Below are positions 17,196-26,183 of a stretch of 64,000 nt of DNA, one piece after another. Under the pieces are notes generated by a model that saw nothing but the letters and a program-made list of their open reading frames with translations, was not told the DNA's origin and searched no databases. Source of the DNA: Kroppenstedtia sanguinis (GTDB lineage: Bacteria; Bacillota; Bacilli; Thermoactinomycetales; DSM-45169); the NCBI RefSeq assembly GCF_050433445.1, contig NZ_JBNPXF010000007.1:1-64000 (forward strand). The letters run 5' to 3'. Position numbers and translations under genes: made by a program. Positions within the stretch are counted from its first letter, which is position 1. Every line of letters begins with the position of its first letter.

Positions 17196-18440
17196 TCATG
17201 TGCGATAGCTGGCATTGATCCGTACGTAGTCATAGGTGAGGTCACACCCCCAGGCAGTCGCCTTGGCTTCCCCCTGGTTCAGGTTCAGCTCAATTCGGGC
17301 AGGATCTTGTGCCAACGCTTCCTTCGCCAGCTCCTCCACCCCCGATACCGAGCAACCCTGATGAACTACACAGATCGATCCGATATAAAGATCCACCCGA
17401 TCCGGATGAAAACGGGCTCCACTGTATCCGAGAGCGGTCAGGATCCGGCCCCAGTTGGGATCGGCGCCGAAGACAGCGGTCTTCACCAAACTGGATCCCA
17501 CTACCGCCTTGGCAGCTCTCCGGGCTCCTTCCTGGGTCTCCCCTCCCGTCACCACCACTTCCACCAGGCGAGTGGCTCCCTCTCCATCTCGGGCAATTAG
17601 TTGTGCCAGCTCTCGGGCTACATAGGAGAAAGCCTGGTAGTAGGCTGGCCACTGGGGATGCTCCGGTGTCAAGGGATCGTTTCCCGCCAATCCGCTGGCC
17701 ATCACCGACACCATGTCATTGGTGCTGCAATCCCCGTCCACGGTGATCATATTAAAGGTTTCATCGGTCACTTGTCTCAGGAGAGACTGGAGCACTGGTG
17801 CCTCGATCACCGCATCGGTATTGATAAAGGCTAACATGGTCGCCATACGGGGATGGATCATGCCTGAACCTTTGGCGGCTCCGGCCACTCTCACTTCCCG
17901 ACCATCCACAGTCAGGCGGACTTCCACTGTTTTGATACGGGTATCTGTCGTCAAGATGGCCTGGCAAAAAGAAACGTGTCCCGCTGAATCCAGCTGTTTG
18001 ACCAGCTCGGGGATTCCCGGCTGAATCCGATCCATAGGCAACGTCTCTCCGATCACGCCGGTGCTGGCCACTCCGACCCTGTGCTCCGGAATATTCAACC
18101 ACTGCGCCGCCTCCCGCTGCATCGCCTTCGCATCTTCCAGGCCACGGGCACCGGTACAGGCGTTGGCATTGCCACTGTTGACAATCATCGCCTGCATCTT
18201 CCCTTCCATCGCCAGCCCTTCCTGGGTCACCCTCAGCGGTGCAGCTTGGTAAGTATTCATCGTATAAACCGCAGCAGCGGTGGCTGGTACCTCACAGGCG
18301 ATCAACCCCAGGTCTTTCCGTTTCCGCTTGATCCCTACATGCAGGCCCGACGCTGTAAATCCTTGGGGAGAGGTAATCCGGGGCTCCCCCGCCACCTTAA
18401 ATCCTGCTTCTTCCGCCACTTTCACCTGAAGTTGCTCCAT
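17196..18440 (-). CDS. argJ: Ornithine acetyltransferase / N-acetylglutamate synthase
   Basis: This 414-residue protein transfers the acetyl group of N-acetylornithine to glutamate and closes the acetyl cycle. The self-cleavage site with the nucleophilic Thr is recognisable in KGSGMIHPRMATMLAFINTDA. VNSGNANACTGARGL and the C-terminal substrate-binding segments around VFGADPNWGRILTALGYSG are typical. Cleavage would yield alpha and beta subunits. The presence of argJ without argA or argE in the cluster fits the cyclic pathway. An AGGAGGAG site precedes the ATG; argC ends 19 bp upstream. Confidence 0.96.
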   Translation of the reverse strand: MEQLQVKVAEEAGFKVAGEPRITSPQGFTASGLHVGIKRKRKDLGLIACEVPATAAAVYTMNTYQAAPLRVTQEGLAMEGKMQAMIVNSGNANACTGARGLEDAKAMQREAAQWLNIPEHRVGVASTGVIGETLPMDRIQPGIPELVKQLDSAGHVSFCQAILTTDTRIKTVEVRLTVDGREVRVAGAAKGSGMIHPRMATMLAFINTDAVIEAPVLQSLLRQVTDETFNMITVDGDCSTNDMVSVMASGLAGNDPLTPEHPQWPAYYQAFSYVARELAQLIARDGEGATRLVEVVVTGGETQEGARRAAKAVVGSSLVKTAVFGADPNWGRILTALGYSGARFHPDRVDLYIGSICVVHQGCSVSGVEELAKEALAQDPARIELNLNQGEAKATAWGCDLTYDYVRINASYRT

Positions 18441-18459
18441 CCTTCTCCTCCTCTTCTCT

Positions 18460-19491
18460 CTATGGATATTGCGGTAGCAGATCCAGCCCTGCCATCTCCG
18501 GCCAACCCATACGCAAGTTCAAATTTTGCACGGCCTGCCCCGCCGCCCCCTTGACCAGATTGTCAATGGCGGCGATCCCGACCAGCATCCCTGTCCGTTC
18601 ATCCACATGAAAACCGAGATCACAAAAATTGCTGCCTTGCACATCTTTGGTGCGGGGCCATGACTCCTCGCCCCGCACCCGGACAAAGGGAGCTTCCCGG
18701 TAAACCTCCTTCACCCTCTCCACCACCTGGGCACTGGTCCATCCCTCAGCCACCGGAGCGTAAAGCGTCACCAGGATGCCCCGGCTCATGGGAACCAACT
18801 GCGGAATGAAGAGAACCTGTGTCTTTCTGCCCCCGATGCGGGTGGCATGCTCTTCGATCTCCGGAGTATGACGGTGCACGCCGACTTGATAAGGATGTAG
18901 ATTCTCATTTACTTCTGAGAACAGGCTGGTCTGTTTCAGGCCTCGCCCCGCCCCGGAGATGCCGGACTTGGCATCCACCATGATCGGAGCGTCGTCGATG
19001 GCGCCTGCCTGCAACAGAGGCAATAACGCCATCAGGGTCGCCGTTGGATAACAACCCGGATTAGCAATCAAGTCCCCCTGCCGAATGGCAGGCGCCACCC
19101 ATTCACTCAGCCCGTAGACTGCCCGCTCCAGCCAAGGAGACGCTGGCGGTTCCGCCCCGTACCACTTTCGATACGCCTCTGGCTCCAATCGAAAATCCCC
19201 CGCCAGATCAATCACCAACACTCCTTTTTCCACCAGAGCAGGGGCTAGCCGACTACTGATGCCTGCCGGAGTGGCGAAAAAAACCGCCTCCACCTCCTCA
19301 GCGAGTTCCTCTCCATCCCACTCCTCCAACACTTGAGACAGATGGGAGAGGTGAGGGAACACTTCCTTTAGCTCCCCGCCTGCCGTTGATGAAGAAATCA
19401 ATTGAGTCAAGTCTACATAGGGGTGCCTGTGTAAGATTCGAATCAGTTCCGCACTTCCATATCCAGTGGCACCCACTACCGCCACCTTCAT
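18460..19491 (-). CDS. argC: N-acetyl-gamma-glutamyl-phosphate reductase
   Basis: This 343-residue NADPH enzyme reduces N-acetylglutamyl phosphate to the semialdehyde. The N-terminal VAVVGATGYGSAELIRIL is the dinucleotide-binding loop. The active-site Cys is in NPGCYPTA, preceded by DLAGDFRL, and KSGISGAGR with HRHTPEIE marks the catalytic domain. It is the first gene of the operon; its promoter and ARG box lie about 40 bp upstream of the start. Confidence 0.97.
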   Translation of the reverse strand: MKVAVVGATGYGSAELIRILHRHPYVDLTQLISSSTAGGELKEVFPHLSHLSQVLEEWDGEELAEEVEAVFFATPAGISSRLAPALVEKGVLVIDLAGDFRLEPEAYRKWYGAEPPASPWLERAVYGLSEWVAPAIRQGDLIANPGCYPTATLMALLPLLQAGAIDDAPIMVDAKSGISGAGRGLKQTSLFSEVNENLHPYQVGVHRHTPEIEEHATRIGGRKTQVLFIPQLVPMSRGILVTLYAPVAEGWTSAQVVERVKEVYREAPFVRVRGEESWPRTKDVQGSNFCDLGFHVDERTGMLVGIAAIDNLVKGAAGQAVQNLNLRMGWPEMAGLDLLPQYP

Positions 19492-19532
19492 CCTTCCTCT
19501 CTCCCTCCGCTCTCCCGGTTCGGTTTCGTATC

Positions 19533-19561
19533 ATTATACATATGCATTAATATTTATGCAA
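19533..19561 (-). promoter_or_regulatory. Promoter of the arginine operon
   Basis: On the minus strand TTGCAT (19561-19556), a 17-base spacer and a perfect TATAAT (19538-19533) form a sigma-A promoter. Transcription would begin about 35 bp before the argC start. Most of the -35 box and spacer is covered by the ARG box. Confidence 0.8.
19543..19560 (-). promoter_or_regulatory. ARG box (ArgR/AhrC operator)
   Basis: TGCATTAATATTTATGCA is an 18-bp near-palindrome with the TGnAT...ATnCA layout of bacterial ARG boxes. It lies between and over the promoter hexamers, so ArgR with bound arginine would block RNA polymerase. A weaker half-site pair (TTGCA and TGCAC) follows at 19566-19584, spaced as in tandem ARG boxes. 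The regulator gene itself is not in the window. Confidence 0.72.
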
Positions 19562-19874
19562 TGGGTTGCAAAAAAATAATGCACCATCCCCGATTCCTCT
19601 CTTTTTTTTGGAACGGGGTCAGTGCACAATCCCGGGCAGAATATATATTTAAAACATACGGGGGCGGGTAACAGTAATCTTTCATCATCATCTTTTTGAG
19701 ACTCCGCAGGGCTGAAATGCCCTAAGGGCACTTACCGCAAACTTCCTTCGGATGCCTTGGGATTCTTGGGTGATCAGCGCCCTCTCTTCGAACAACCCCT
19801 GGGCAGTCAGCCTGTCCCAAGCAGTTGAAAGTGTAGCCCGCCCGCTTCCCGTGCTTGGGATCAGCTTCTGTTGC
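19562..19874. other. Gap between the arginine operon promoter and bcrC
   Basis: No gene is supported here; the open frames read through it have no ribosome binding site. The only structure noticed is the perfect 13-bp palindrome at 19718-19730 (TGCCCTAAGGGCA). I see no convincing terminator for the bcr operon, which ends at 19875. Confidence 0.45.
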
Positions 19875-20420
19875 TTAACTGGTGGAGACGGTGTCTTCAG
19901 CCCGTCCCTTCTGTTTCCGTTTATTGCGAATGAGTTGCACCGCCTTTGCGGCCAAGAAAGCAACTATGATCCCTGCCAATACATCCCCCGGGTAATGATG
20001 GCCCACATAGGAACGGGAAACACCGATCAACAGCGCCAACACCAGCATCATTCCACCCAGGAAGCGATTGTGGTACCAAACCCCAAAAGCGATGGCAAAA
20101 GCTCCAGTGGTGTGGTCGCTGGGAAAAGACGAATCGGCGGCATGAGGGAGCAGTATATTTACATGGTCATAGGCCACGAACGGTCGTTCACGGGGCCACA
20201 ATTGGCCGATCCCATAACTCAGAGCCAAAGCGAGGGCCAATGTCGCACCCGTACAGAGTCCGCTGATCCGCAGGGATTTGGAACGCCAGTTGAGGACCAT
20301 CAGGAACAGGATCAAGGCAAATCCGTAAGGGCCGTAATCCGTCATAAACATCATAAAACCATCCAAAAAGCGATTTTCTCCAGCCAGACCGTTAATCCAT
20401 TGAAAAATGGTGAAGTCCAT
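19875..20420 (-). CDS. bcrC: PAP2-family undecaprenyl-pyrophosphate phosphatase (BcrC-like)
   Basis: This 181-residue membrane protein has the three-part PAP2 signature: a KxxxxxxRP-like LWPRERPF, PSDHTTGAF with the first catalytic His region, and SRSYVGHHYPGDVLAG with the second His and Asp. Five or six hydrophobic segments alternate with these motifs. BcrC-type enzymes dephosphorylate undecaprenyl pyrophosphate, the bacitracin target, and so recycle the carrier and give resistance. It follows the ABC permease gene by 55 bp, which completes a bcrABC set as in Bacillus licheniformis. Confidence 0.87.
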   Translation of the reverse strand: MDFTIFQWINGLAGENRFLDGFMMFMTDYGPYGFALILFLMVLNWRSKSLRISGLCTGATLALALALSYGIGQLWPRERPFVAYDHVNILLPHAADSSFPSDHTTGAFAIAFGVWYHNRFLGGMMLVLALLIGVSRSYVGHHYPGDVLAGIIVAFLAAKAVQLIRNKRKQKGRAEDTVSTS

Positions 20421-20475
20421 CTTTTTCCCCTTTACCTTTTCAGTATCTGGATTTGAAAATGGATTGGCGGGTGGT

Positions 20476-21213
20476 TCACTGAATATCCGCCTTTTTAAAG
20501 TAGATGACTGTGGCTATAAACCCAATGACAGATGTTGCGGCAATGGAAACATATGAATATTCCGCTGGATATGTTGGAAGCAGAGTATGATTTGCTATGT
20601 CTCCTGCTGCTGCCCATGGAAACAATCCTCTGTGTTCTGAGTTTGCAGTCATTACGTTGATCAAGGTGATCACAATCGTGAATATAATGGTCGGTACGTA
20701 ATTCTTCGCCACAAGGGTGACAAGGATAATGGGTGTTGACAAGATAAAAAGAAGTCCTCCCCCTATGCTGAACTGTTTGAGAGATCCCAGGACCAATGAA
20801 GTGCTCAGCCCTTCAAAGCGTCCCAGCATCCCAAGTATCAATGTCAGTCCCCAAGCAACTGAAGTCAGCATCATCATCCACATGAACAATAGGAGCAATT
20901 TACTCATAATAAGGCTTGTTCGTGGCACAGGAATCGTTAACAGGTTTTTTAATGTATCCTCCATATATTCGCGGTTAAACAGATAAGCAGTAACCACTCC
21001 ATACAGGGGGACCCCTATAATTAAGACTGTATACAAACTGGTGTTGTCAAAAAGTTCATCGAACTGAATGAACGGAGTTGGTTGTTTTGTTTTCATATGA
21101 ATATAAGATGCGACAACCACCATAAAAGGAGCCACAGCTGCTCCGATAATGCTGATTAAGAACATTTTGGAGCGTTTGAGCTTTAGGAGCTCGGTATATA
21201 CCAGATCAACCAA
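20476..21213 (-). CDS. ABC-2-type permease (BcrB-like)
   Basis: This 245-residue protein begins VDLVYTELLKLKRSKMFL, the usual cytosolic entry of ABC-2 permeases of the bacitracin/lantibiotic group, and has six hydrophobic segments. The start is a TTG at 21213, overlapping the ATPase stop by 8 bp and preceded by a GTGGGATGA site. Together with the upstream ATPase it should form an exporter that removes bacitracin or a related peptide from the membrane. Coding sequence is visibly richer in A+T than the arginine operon. Confidence 0.82.
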   Translation of the reverse strand: MVDLVYTELLKLKRSKMFLISIIGAAVAPFMVVVASYIHMKTKQPTPFIQFDELFDNTSLYTVLIIGVPLYGVVTAYLFNREYMEDTLKNLLTIPVPRTSLIMSKLLLLFMWMMMLTSVAWGLTLILGMLGRFEGLSTSLVLGSLKQFSIGGGLLFILSTPIILVTLVAKNYVPTIIFTIVITLINVMTANSEHRGLFPWAAAGDIANHTLLPTYPAEYSYVSIAATSVIGFIATVIYFKKADIQ

Positions 21214-22126
21214 TCATCCCACCACCCACTAATCTTGTGAAATAATCCTCCAGTCTATCTTCACTCATCATAATTTTTGATACTTCAATGCCATGCTGCA
21301 CGAACAATTGATTGATCTTTCCCTGTTCTCCTAGATGAGTATAAACACGGATATTTCCATCATCATGGACCTCATAATCATAAGTATCAAAGTGTTTCTC
21401 CAGGAGCATAGCTGCTTTATTGTCGTTGGAAACCTGGAACTCAAGGTATTTGCGATTTCTCCTCCGAAGTTGATCATATGTGGCCTCTTCCAACAGCTTT
21501 CCTTCATGAATAATCCCCACATGATCTGCCAACTGTTCTATTTCCGATAAGATATGACTGGATATCAACAGGGTGATATTTCTTTCTTTTGCCAGAGTTT
21601 TAATGAGTCTCCGCATTTCCTTGATACCGATCGGATCCAGTCCATTACTGGGCTCATCCAATATCAACAGTTCTGGATAATGGAGAAGAGCTCTGGCAAT
21701 CCCCAATCTCTGCTTCATCCCCAAGGAGTACTTGCCCACCGGCTTTTTTGTTTCATGCTGCAGTCCCACCATCTCCAGAACTTCTTCAATCGCATTTTTC
21801 TTATGGACCCCGATGATTTTGGCATTGATCAGCAAATTTTCTGCAGCTGTCAGATTTTCATAAAACCCCGGCACTTCAACAATCGATCCGATTCGTCTTA
21901 ATATCTCTTTTTGTTTGTTGAACAAATTTTCACCGAATATTTCGATTTGCCCATGGGTAGGCTTTACCAACCCCAATAACATTCTGATCGTGGTTGTTTT
22001 TCCAGCACCGTTTCGGCCCAAAAAACCGTAAATCTCTCCTTGGTTTACAGTCATATTAAGATGATCCACTGATATCTGGTTGCCATAAAACTTGGTTAGA
22101 TTTGTGGTTTTGATCACCACACTCAT
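21206..22126 (-). CDS. bcrA: ABC transporter ATPase (BcrA-like)
   Basis: This 306-residue ATPase shows Walker A GRNGAGKTTT, the Q-loop region before GFYENLTAAENL, the signature YSLGMKQRLGIA, Walker B LLILDEPSNGLDP and the switch His in LLISSHILSEIEQ. The C-terminal extension of about 90 residues is typical of BcrA-type ATPases. The ATG at 22126 is chosen over a GTG three codons upstream because GAGAGGGTG is spaced well from it. It is coupled to the permease gene by an 8-bp overlap and lies 86 bp after the sensor kinase. Confidence 0.9.
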   Translation of the reverse strand: MSVVIKTTNLTKFYGNQISVDHLNMTVNQGEIYGFLGRNGAGKTTTIRMLLGLVKPTHGQIEIFGENLFNKQKEILRRIGSIVEVPGFYENLTAAENLLINAKIIGVHKKNAIEEVLEMVGLQHETKKPVGKYSLGMKQRLGIARALLHYPELLILDEPSNGLDPIGIKEMRRLIKTLAKERNITLLISSHILSEIEQLADHVGIIHEGKLLEEATYDQLRRRNRKYLEFQVSNDNKAAMLLEKHFDTYDYEVHDDGNIRVYTHLGEQGKINQLFVQHGIEVSKIMMSEDRLEDYFTRLVGGGMIG

Positions 22127-22212
22127 ATGGGTCACCCTCTCTCAATCATGCATTATAAGCAAAAGAGTTTAATTGCCTCTTACCCACCCCTTAATTGTTT
22201 CTTAAAATTGGT

Positions 22213-23238
22213 TCACTGGTTGTGTTTGGGGATTGAAAAGCCAAAAGTGGTTTTTTCCCATGGAATACTTTCGACCCATATTCTGCCGTTGTTCTTTTCC
22301 ACAAGAGCTTTCGCAATGGCAAGACCTAATCCGCTGCCTCCATGTGAAAGATTCCGGGCACCATCGCTTCGATGCATTCTTTCAAACACGTTCCCAATAT
22401 CAACTTGAGAAATCCCGGGTCCCTGGTCCCAGATCAGCAACTGATATTCATCGGCTTTTTCTGTAAGCTCTATCCCCAATGTTTTCCCCCGCTTCCCGTA
22501 ATGTATAGCGTTTTTTACTATATTGCCTATGATTCGCATTAAGCTTAGACGATCTGCCGTGATCATGTACTTTTCTTCCGGAATGATTACTTTTAACTCC
22601 AGATCATGTTTTTTTATCTCTGGCAAAAACTCAATCAGCGATTCCCTGACAATCTCTGCAAAATCCAGGGATTCTATCTTCAATGGGATTTCATCCGCAT
22701 CCAGCTTCGCCATCGTGAATATTTCATCGATCAATTGCTTTAAACCATTGGATTTCTTGGATATAATTCCGATATATTCTCTCTTTTCTTCTTCTGAAGT
22801 TGCTATATCATCCTTCAGGGCATCAACATATCCAATAATGGAAGTAAGGGGGGTTCGGATATCGTGAGAGATACTGGATAGGAGCCTTCTTCTTGCTCCC
22901 TGGAATTTTATAGCCTGGACTTGAATTTTTTCCAGTTGTTCAATCAACTCATTCACAGAGAAGATCATTTCCTCAAACAAATGATCATCCTGCTTGGAAA
23001 ATAGCCGGGTCTTTAAATTTCCATTAACTGCTCTCCTTATCTCTGCAATCATGAGTTTCATTCTTGTGCGGGAACGAAGGGTGATGAATAAAAGGAATCC
23101 AGTAATAACGAATAAGGCAGTAAATAACACCCACCTCAACAGACTTTGAAGAGGATCATCAACAGAAGAGAGAACCAAAAGTCCGGTGATCACGGCGAGT
23201 TGAAGGATCAGAAGAAAGACACTCCTGTCATTGTTCAT
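22213..23238 (-). CDS. Sensor histidine kinase of the bcr module
   Basis: This protein of about 341 residues has two N-terminal membrane helices joined by a loop of only about ten residues, then a HAMP-like region, the dimerisation box SSISHDIRTPLTSIIGY with the phospho-acceptor His, and the ATPase domain with N (NIVKNAIHYG), G1 (DQGPGIS) and G2 (GGSGLGLAIA) boxes. The tiny external loop is typical of kinases that sense within the membrane or through a transporter. The ATG at 23238 has an AGGTGAAAAGG site and overlaps the regulator gene by 11 bp. It probably controls bcrABC just downstream. Confidence 0.87.
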   Translation of the reverse strand: MNNDRSVFLLILQLAVITGLLVLSSVDDPLQSLLRWVLFTALFVITGFLLFITLRSRTRMKLMIAEIRRAVNGNLKTRLFSKQDDHLFEEMIFSVNELIEQLEKIQVQAIKFQGARRRLLSSISHDIRTPLTSIIGYVDALKDDIATSEEEKREYIGIISKKSNGLKQLIDEIFTMAKLDADEIPLKIESLDFAEIVRESLIEFLPEIKKHDLELKVIIPEEKYMITADRLSLMRIIGNIVKNAIHYGKRGKTLGIELTEKADEYQLLIWDQGPGISQVDIGNVFERMHRSDGARNLSHGGSGLGLAIAKALVEKNNGRIWVESIPWEKTTFGFSIPKHNQ

Positions 23239-23950
23239 CCTTTTCACCTGCAAACTTGTATCCTAATCCCCATACGGTAAGAATAAATTGCGGGTTGGAG
23301 GGATCGGCTTCTATTTTTTTTCGAAGCTTTCTGATGTGTACCATCACTGTGTTATCATCTTCCGGGTAATTACCGTCCCAAACATTGCGAAACAGTTGGA
23401 TCTTGGTAAATACTTGTCCCGGATGGGTAGCGAAAAACTTCAGCAGTTGAAATTCTTTTGCAGTTAAAGATACCTCTTCTCCAGCTGTGATGACTGTGCA
23501 CTTTTTCAGATCAATAGAGATGCCTTTAAACTTTATAAGGTTATTTTCATGAGAACTCCTGTCGCTGCCCAGTACTAAAAACCTCCTCAAAAGAGCCTTG
23601 ACTCTGGCAACCACCTCATTGATGCTGAATGGTTTGGTAATATAATCATCCGCTCCTATGCTGAGACCTAAAATCTTATCAACCTCATGATCCTTAGCCG
23701 TAAGCATCAGTATGGGAACATTGGTTTTGTTCCTGAGCCTTCTGCATACCTCGATCCCATCAACCTTGGGCATCATGAGATCCAGGATGATCAGATTGTA
23801 TTTGTTATCATCAAACAAATGAAGGGCTTCTTCTCCATTCCCAGCCACATCCACCTTATAAAATTCCTTTTCAAGGTATTTTTTCAATAAATCCCTTATT
23901 TCCTTTTCATCATCGGCTATAAGCACTCGGATATCTTCCATCTGTTTCAC
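23228..23950 (-). CDS. OmpR-family response regulator of the bcr module
   Basis: This 240-residue protein has a receiver domain (acidic pocket ADDEKE, phospho-acceptor Asp in LIILDLMMPKVDG, Thr in LMLTAKD, Lys in YITKPFS) and a C-terminal winged helix (SLTAKEFQLLKFF, TVMVHIRKLRKKIE, TVWGLGYKF). It is the first gene of the RR-HK-bcrA-permease-bcrC series, all in the same direction. Its targets presumably include bcrA. Confidence 0.9.
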   Translation of the reverse strand: MKQMEDIRVLIADDEKEIRDLLKKYLEKEFYKVDVAGNGEEALHLFDDNKYNLIILDLMMPKVDGIEVCRRLRNKTNVPILMLTAKDHEVDKILGLSIGADDYITKPFSINEVVARVKALLRRFLVLGSDRSSHENNLIKFKGISIDLKKCTVITAGEEVSLTAKEFQLLKFFATHPGQVFTKIQLFRNVWDGNYPEDDNTVMVHIRKLRKKIEADPSNPQFILTVWGLGYKFAGEKDEQ

Positions 23951-24036
23951 CTTCCTTCATTGATTATGGGGCAGCATGCCTGTGACCGGATTCGGCCCCT
24001 GATCTCTTGCATGACTTTGGGATCACCCTTTCCGGC

Positions 24037-25020
24037 TCAGTTGGAACGGAAAAATAAGAGGCGAACTGTAGTCCCCTCCCCCACCTGGGAATCCATTTCA
24101 ATTCCGTGACCCAATTTATGGCACACCTCCTGAACCAGATACAGGCCCATCCCGGTGGACTCGCTGACGATTCGTCCGTTTTCCCCTGTATAATAGGGAT
24201 CAAACACCCGGCGCAGATCCTGTTTCGGAATTCCCACGCCCCGGTCTTTCACCTCCAACACCCAGTTTCTTCCTCGGGGATAAGAGTGGAGGGTCACTTT
24301 TTTCCCCGCTCCGGAGGAGTATTTGACCGCATTGGCCACCAGCTGGTTCAAGACGAATTTCAGCCATTTGGCATCGGATTCCACCACCGCTTCCTCATCC
24401 ACGGTCACTTCCGGGTAAACATGGTTTTGAATGAAGAAGCGTTTGTTTTCATGGATCACTTCATGGACTAATCGAAGGAGCGGCACCGGTTCCACATGAA
24501 AATCCCGCTCAAAGATTTCCAAGCGGGCCGTATACAGCACAATTTCCAGTCCTCTCCGGATCCGGTCCACCTCTTCCCGCAGACTGTTCACATCCAGGTG
24601 ATTTTTGTTTTGCAAGATCAACTGAATCACGGACAGAGGAGTTTTCATCTGATGCACCCACTGGGTGATGAAGGTGACTTGATCCCGTTGTTTTCGTTCA
24701 TACTCATGTAACCGGTCCTGGTAATGGCGGTATTGAGATTGCAAGAGGTCGTTCAAAGCCTCTTCCAGCGGGACCCCGCCCTCCCCCTGAACGGAGTCAT
24801 CCATCTCCTGGAGAGGATGGGACAGCCGCCGATAAACGGAACGGTAGCACCAATACCGGTAGGATAGAAAAACGAGAAAAAGGCTGGAGCTGAGTAACAT
24901 CGTATACAACAGCGTGGAAAAATGATTGAGTCCATCCAGCCAATGGAGAAAAGAGATCAACAACAGTTGAAGGATAAAAAAAATCAAGATGGAGGCGTGG
25001 TCCCGTATGAAAAGTTTCAT
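24037..25020 (-). CDS. bceS: BceS-like intramembrane-sensing histidine kinase
   Basis: This 327-residue kinase has two N-terminal membrane helices with a very short extracellular connection and no external sensor domain. The His box reads QWVHQMKTPLSVIQL, characteristic of the BceS/LiaS-type group, and the ATPase domain has NQLVANAVKYS, DRGVGI and STGMGLYLV. Kinases of this group do not bind the antibiotic; they sense flux through the partner BceAB transporter. The start at 25020 overlaps the bceR stop as ATGA. Confidence 0.9.
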   Translation of the reverse strand: MKLFIRDHASILIFFILQLLLISFLHWLDGLNHFSTLLYTMLLSSSLFLVFLSYRYWCYRSVYRRLSHPLQEMDDSVQGEGGVPLEEALNDLLQSQYRHYQDRLHEYERKQRDQVTFITQWVHQMKTPLSVIQLILQNKNHLDVNSLREEVDRIRRGLEIVLYTARLEIFERDFHVEPVPLLRLVHEVIHENKRFFIQNHVYPEVTVDEEAVVESDAKWLKFVLNQLVANAVKYSSGAGKKVTLHSYPRGRNWVLEVKDRGVGIPKQDLRRVFDPYYTGENGRIVSESTGMGLYLVQEVCHKLGHGIEMDSQVGEGTTVRLLFFRSN

Positions 25021-25718
25021 CTTCCTTCCCTCCAAACCGGCCTCAGGCGATAGCCGGCACCCCGGATCGTCTCAATCCCTTCCTCGATCCCCAGTTCCTC
25101 CAGTTTCTTGCGCACCCGCCCCACATTGACATTCAACGTATTGTCGACGACGAACTGTTGATCATCCCACAGCCTTTCCAACAGCTCCTCCCGACTGACC
25201 ACAGTCATCGGAGATTCCATCAGCGCTTCCAACAAGGTGGCCTCTTTTTTGCTCAACTCCACTTTTTTCCCGGAAAAGGAGAGTTCCAGCCTTTCCGGAT
25301 GCAGCACCAATCCCGCCAAGGTAACGTTGCGGCTCTCCATCTTCGGGGAATAGGAGCCATAACTCCGTCGGAGATGGCTCTTGATCTTGGCCATCACGAT
25401 TTCATAGTCGAAGGGCTTCGTGATATAGTCATCCCCGCCGTTTTCCAGGGCCATCACTTGATCCATCTTGCTGTCCCGGGCGGAGATGAACAGGATGGGA
25501 CAAGTGGAGACGGTCCGGATCTGCCGACACCAATAAAATCCGTCGTATCGCGGCAAGTTGACATCCAGCAACACCAGATCCGGCTGAAGCTCCTGAAACC
25601 GTTCCAAAATCCGGGCGAAGTCATCCACGATGACAGCTTCATATCCGTATCGCTCCAAGCCATCTTTCAACAACCCGGCGATCTTCCCGTCATCTTCCAC
25701 GATCATGATTTGATACAT
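25017..25718 (-). CDS. bceR: BceR-like response regulator
   Basis: This 233-residue OmpR-family regulator has a receiver with VEDDGKI, the phospho-acceptor Asp in VLLDVNLPRYDG and YITKPFD, and a winged-helix domain (LSKKEATLLEAL, VNVGRVRKKLEELG, TIRGAGYRL). The start at 25718 has a GGGGGTGG site; an upstream in-frame start lacks one. It is followed directly by bceS. A MITE and two terminators now separate this pair from bceAB, so it needs its own promoter. Confidence 0.9.
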   Translation of the reverse strand: MYQIMIVEDDGKIAGLLKDGLERYGYEAVIVDDFARILERFQELQPDLVLLDVNLPRYDGFYWCRQIRTVSTCPILFISARDSKMDQVMALENGGDDYITKPFDYEIVMAKIKSHLRRSYGSYSPKMESRNVTLAGLVLHPERLELSFSGKKVELSKKEATLLEALMESPMTVVSREELLERLWDDQQFVVDNTLNVNVGRVRKKLEELGIEEGIETIRGAGYRLRPVWREGR

Positions 25719-25811
25719 GCTTCCACCCCCGTCCTTTGTAAAGTCCACGATTTCACTATACAGGAAACCGGCAACTTCCTCCAAACCGGTGACCCTGTTA
25801 AATTTAAAAAC

Positions 25812-26071
25812 CAGGGCTGTTGATTAACCAAAAAATGGGCGGTGGAAAGGAGTCGTGTGCTGCCAAAGCGACCTTTGCCATCCTACCTAGCGGAGAATCT
25901 GGAGAGAGGGCGTTTAGGGGCAACATTCTTCCTTGTGTTGCTTCCGTAAGGCTTTGCCCCTGCCCGATCGGAAGATTTGGAGCGGCCAGTCATTACTTCC
26001 TTGCTGGATGGCAACCGGAGCGTGGTAGAACACGATCTCCCCACCCAAAATATAGATAATCAATGCGCCTG
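25812..26071 (-). repeat. MITE-like element, copy 2 (260 bp, long subtype)
   Basis: Ends are CAGGGCTGTTGATTAACC and CAATGCGCCTG. Flanks TTTAAAAAC and ATAAAAAGC match at 6 of 9 positions, so the copy is old. Its interior matches the long-subtype copy at 45625-45989 in inverse orientation and lacks the GATCTCTTGCAAAG hairpin. It lies between bceB and bceR, and its right flank runs into a terminator. Confidence 0.75.
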
Positions 26072-26073
26072 AT

Positions 26074-26125
26074 AAAAAGCCATCCCTACGCCCCCAAAGA
26101 GATGCAGGATGGCCTTTCGTTTTTC
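26074..26125. terminator. Bidirectional hairpin between the bce operons
   Basis: GCCATCC (26079-26085) pairs with GGATGGC (26107-26113). T-rich tracts follow on both strands (CTTTCGTTTTT on plus, CTTTTTAT on minus). Confidence 0.5.
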
Positions 26126-26169
26126 AGAAAAATTTCTCCCCGGGCGGTTTTGGGAAGGCCCGGGGAGAA
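26124..26169 (-). terminator. Terminator of the bceAB operon
   Basis: A perfect 12-bp stem TTCTCCCCGGGC (26134-26145) with its complement (26158-26169) and a 12-base loop is followed on the minus strand by AATTTTTCTG. It lies 15 bp beyond the bceB stop. Confidence 0.8.
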
Positions 26170-26183
26170 GGAATGATATTTAC

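Noticed and set aside
19718..19730. 13-bp palindrome TGCCCTAAGGGCA as terminator of the bcr operon
   Set aside because: It has no loop and no T tract on the minus strand nearby.
19534..19963. Two minus-strand reading frames between argC and bcrC
   Set aside because: One overlaps the arginine promoter and ARG box, the other overlaps the bcrC 3' end; neither has a ribosome binding site or recognisable features.
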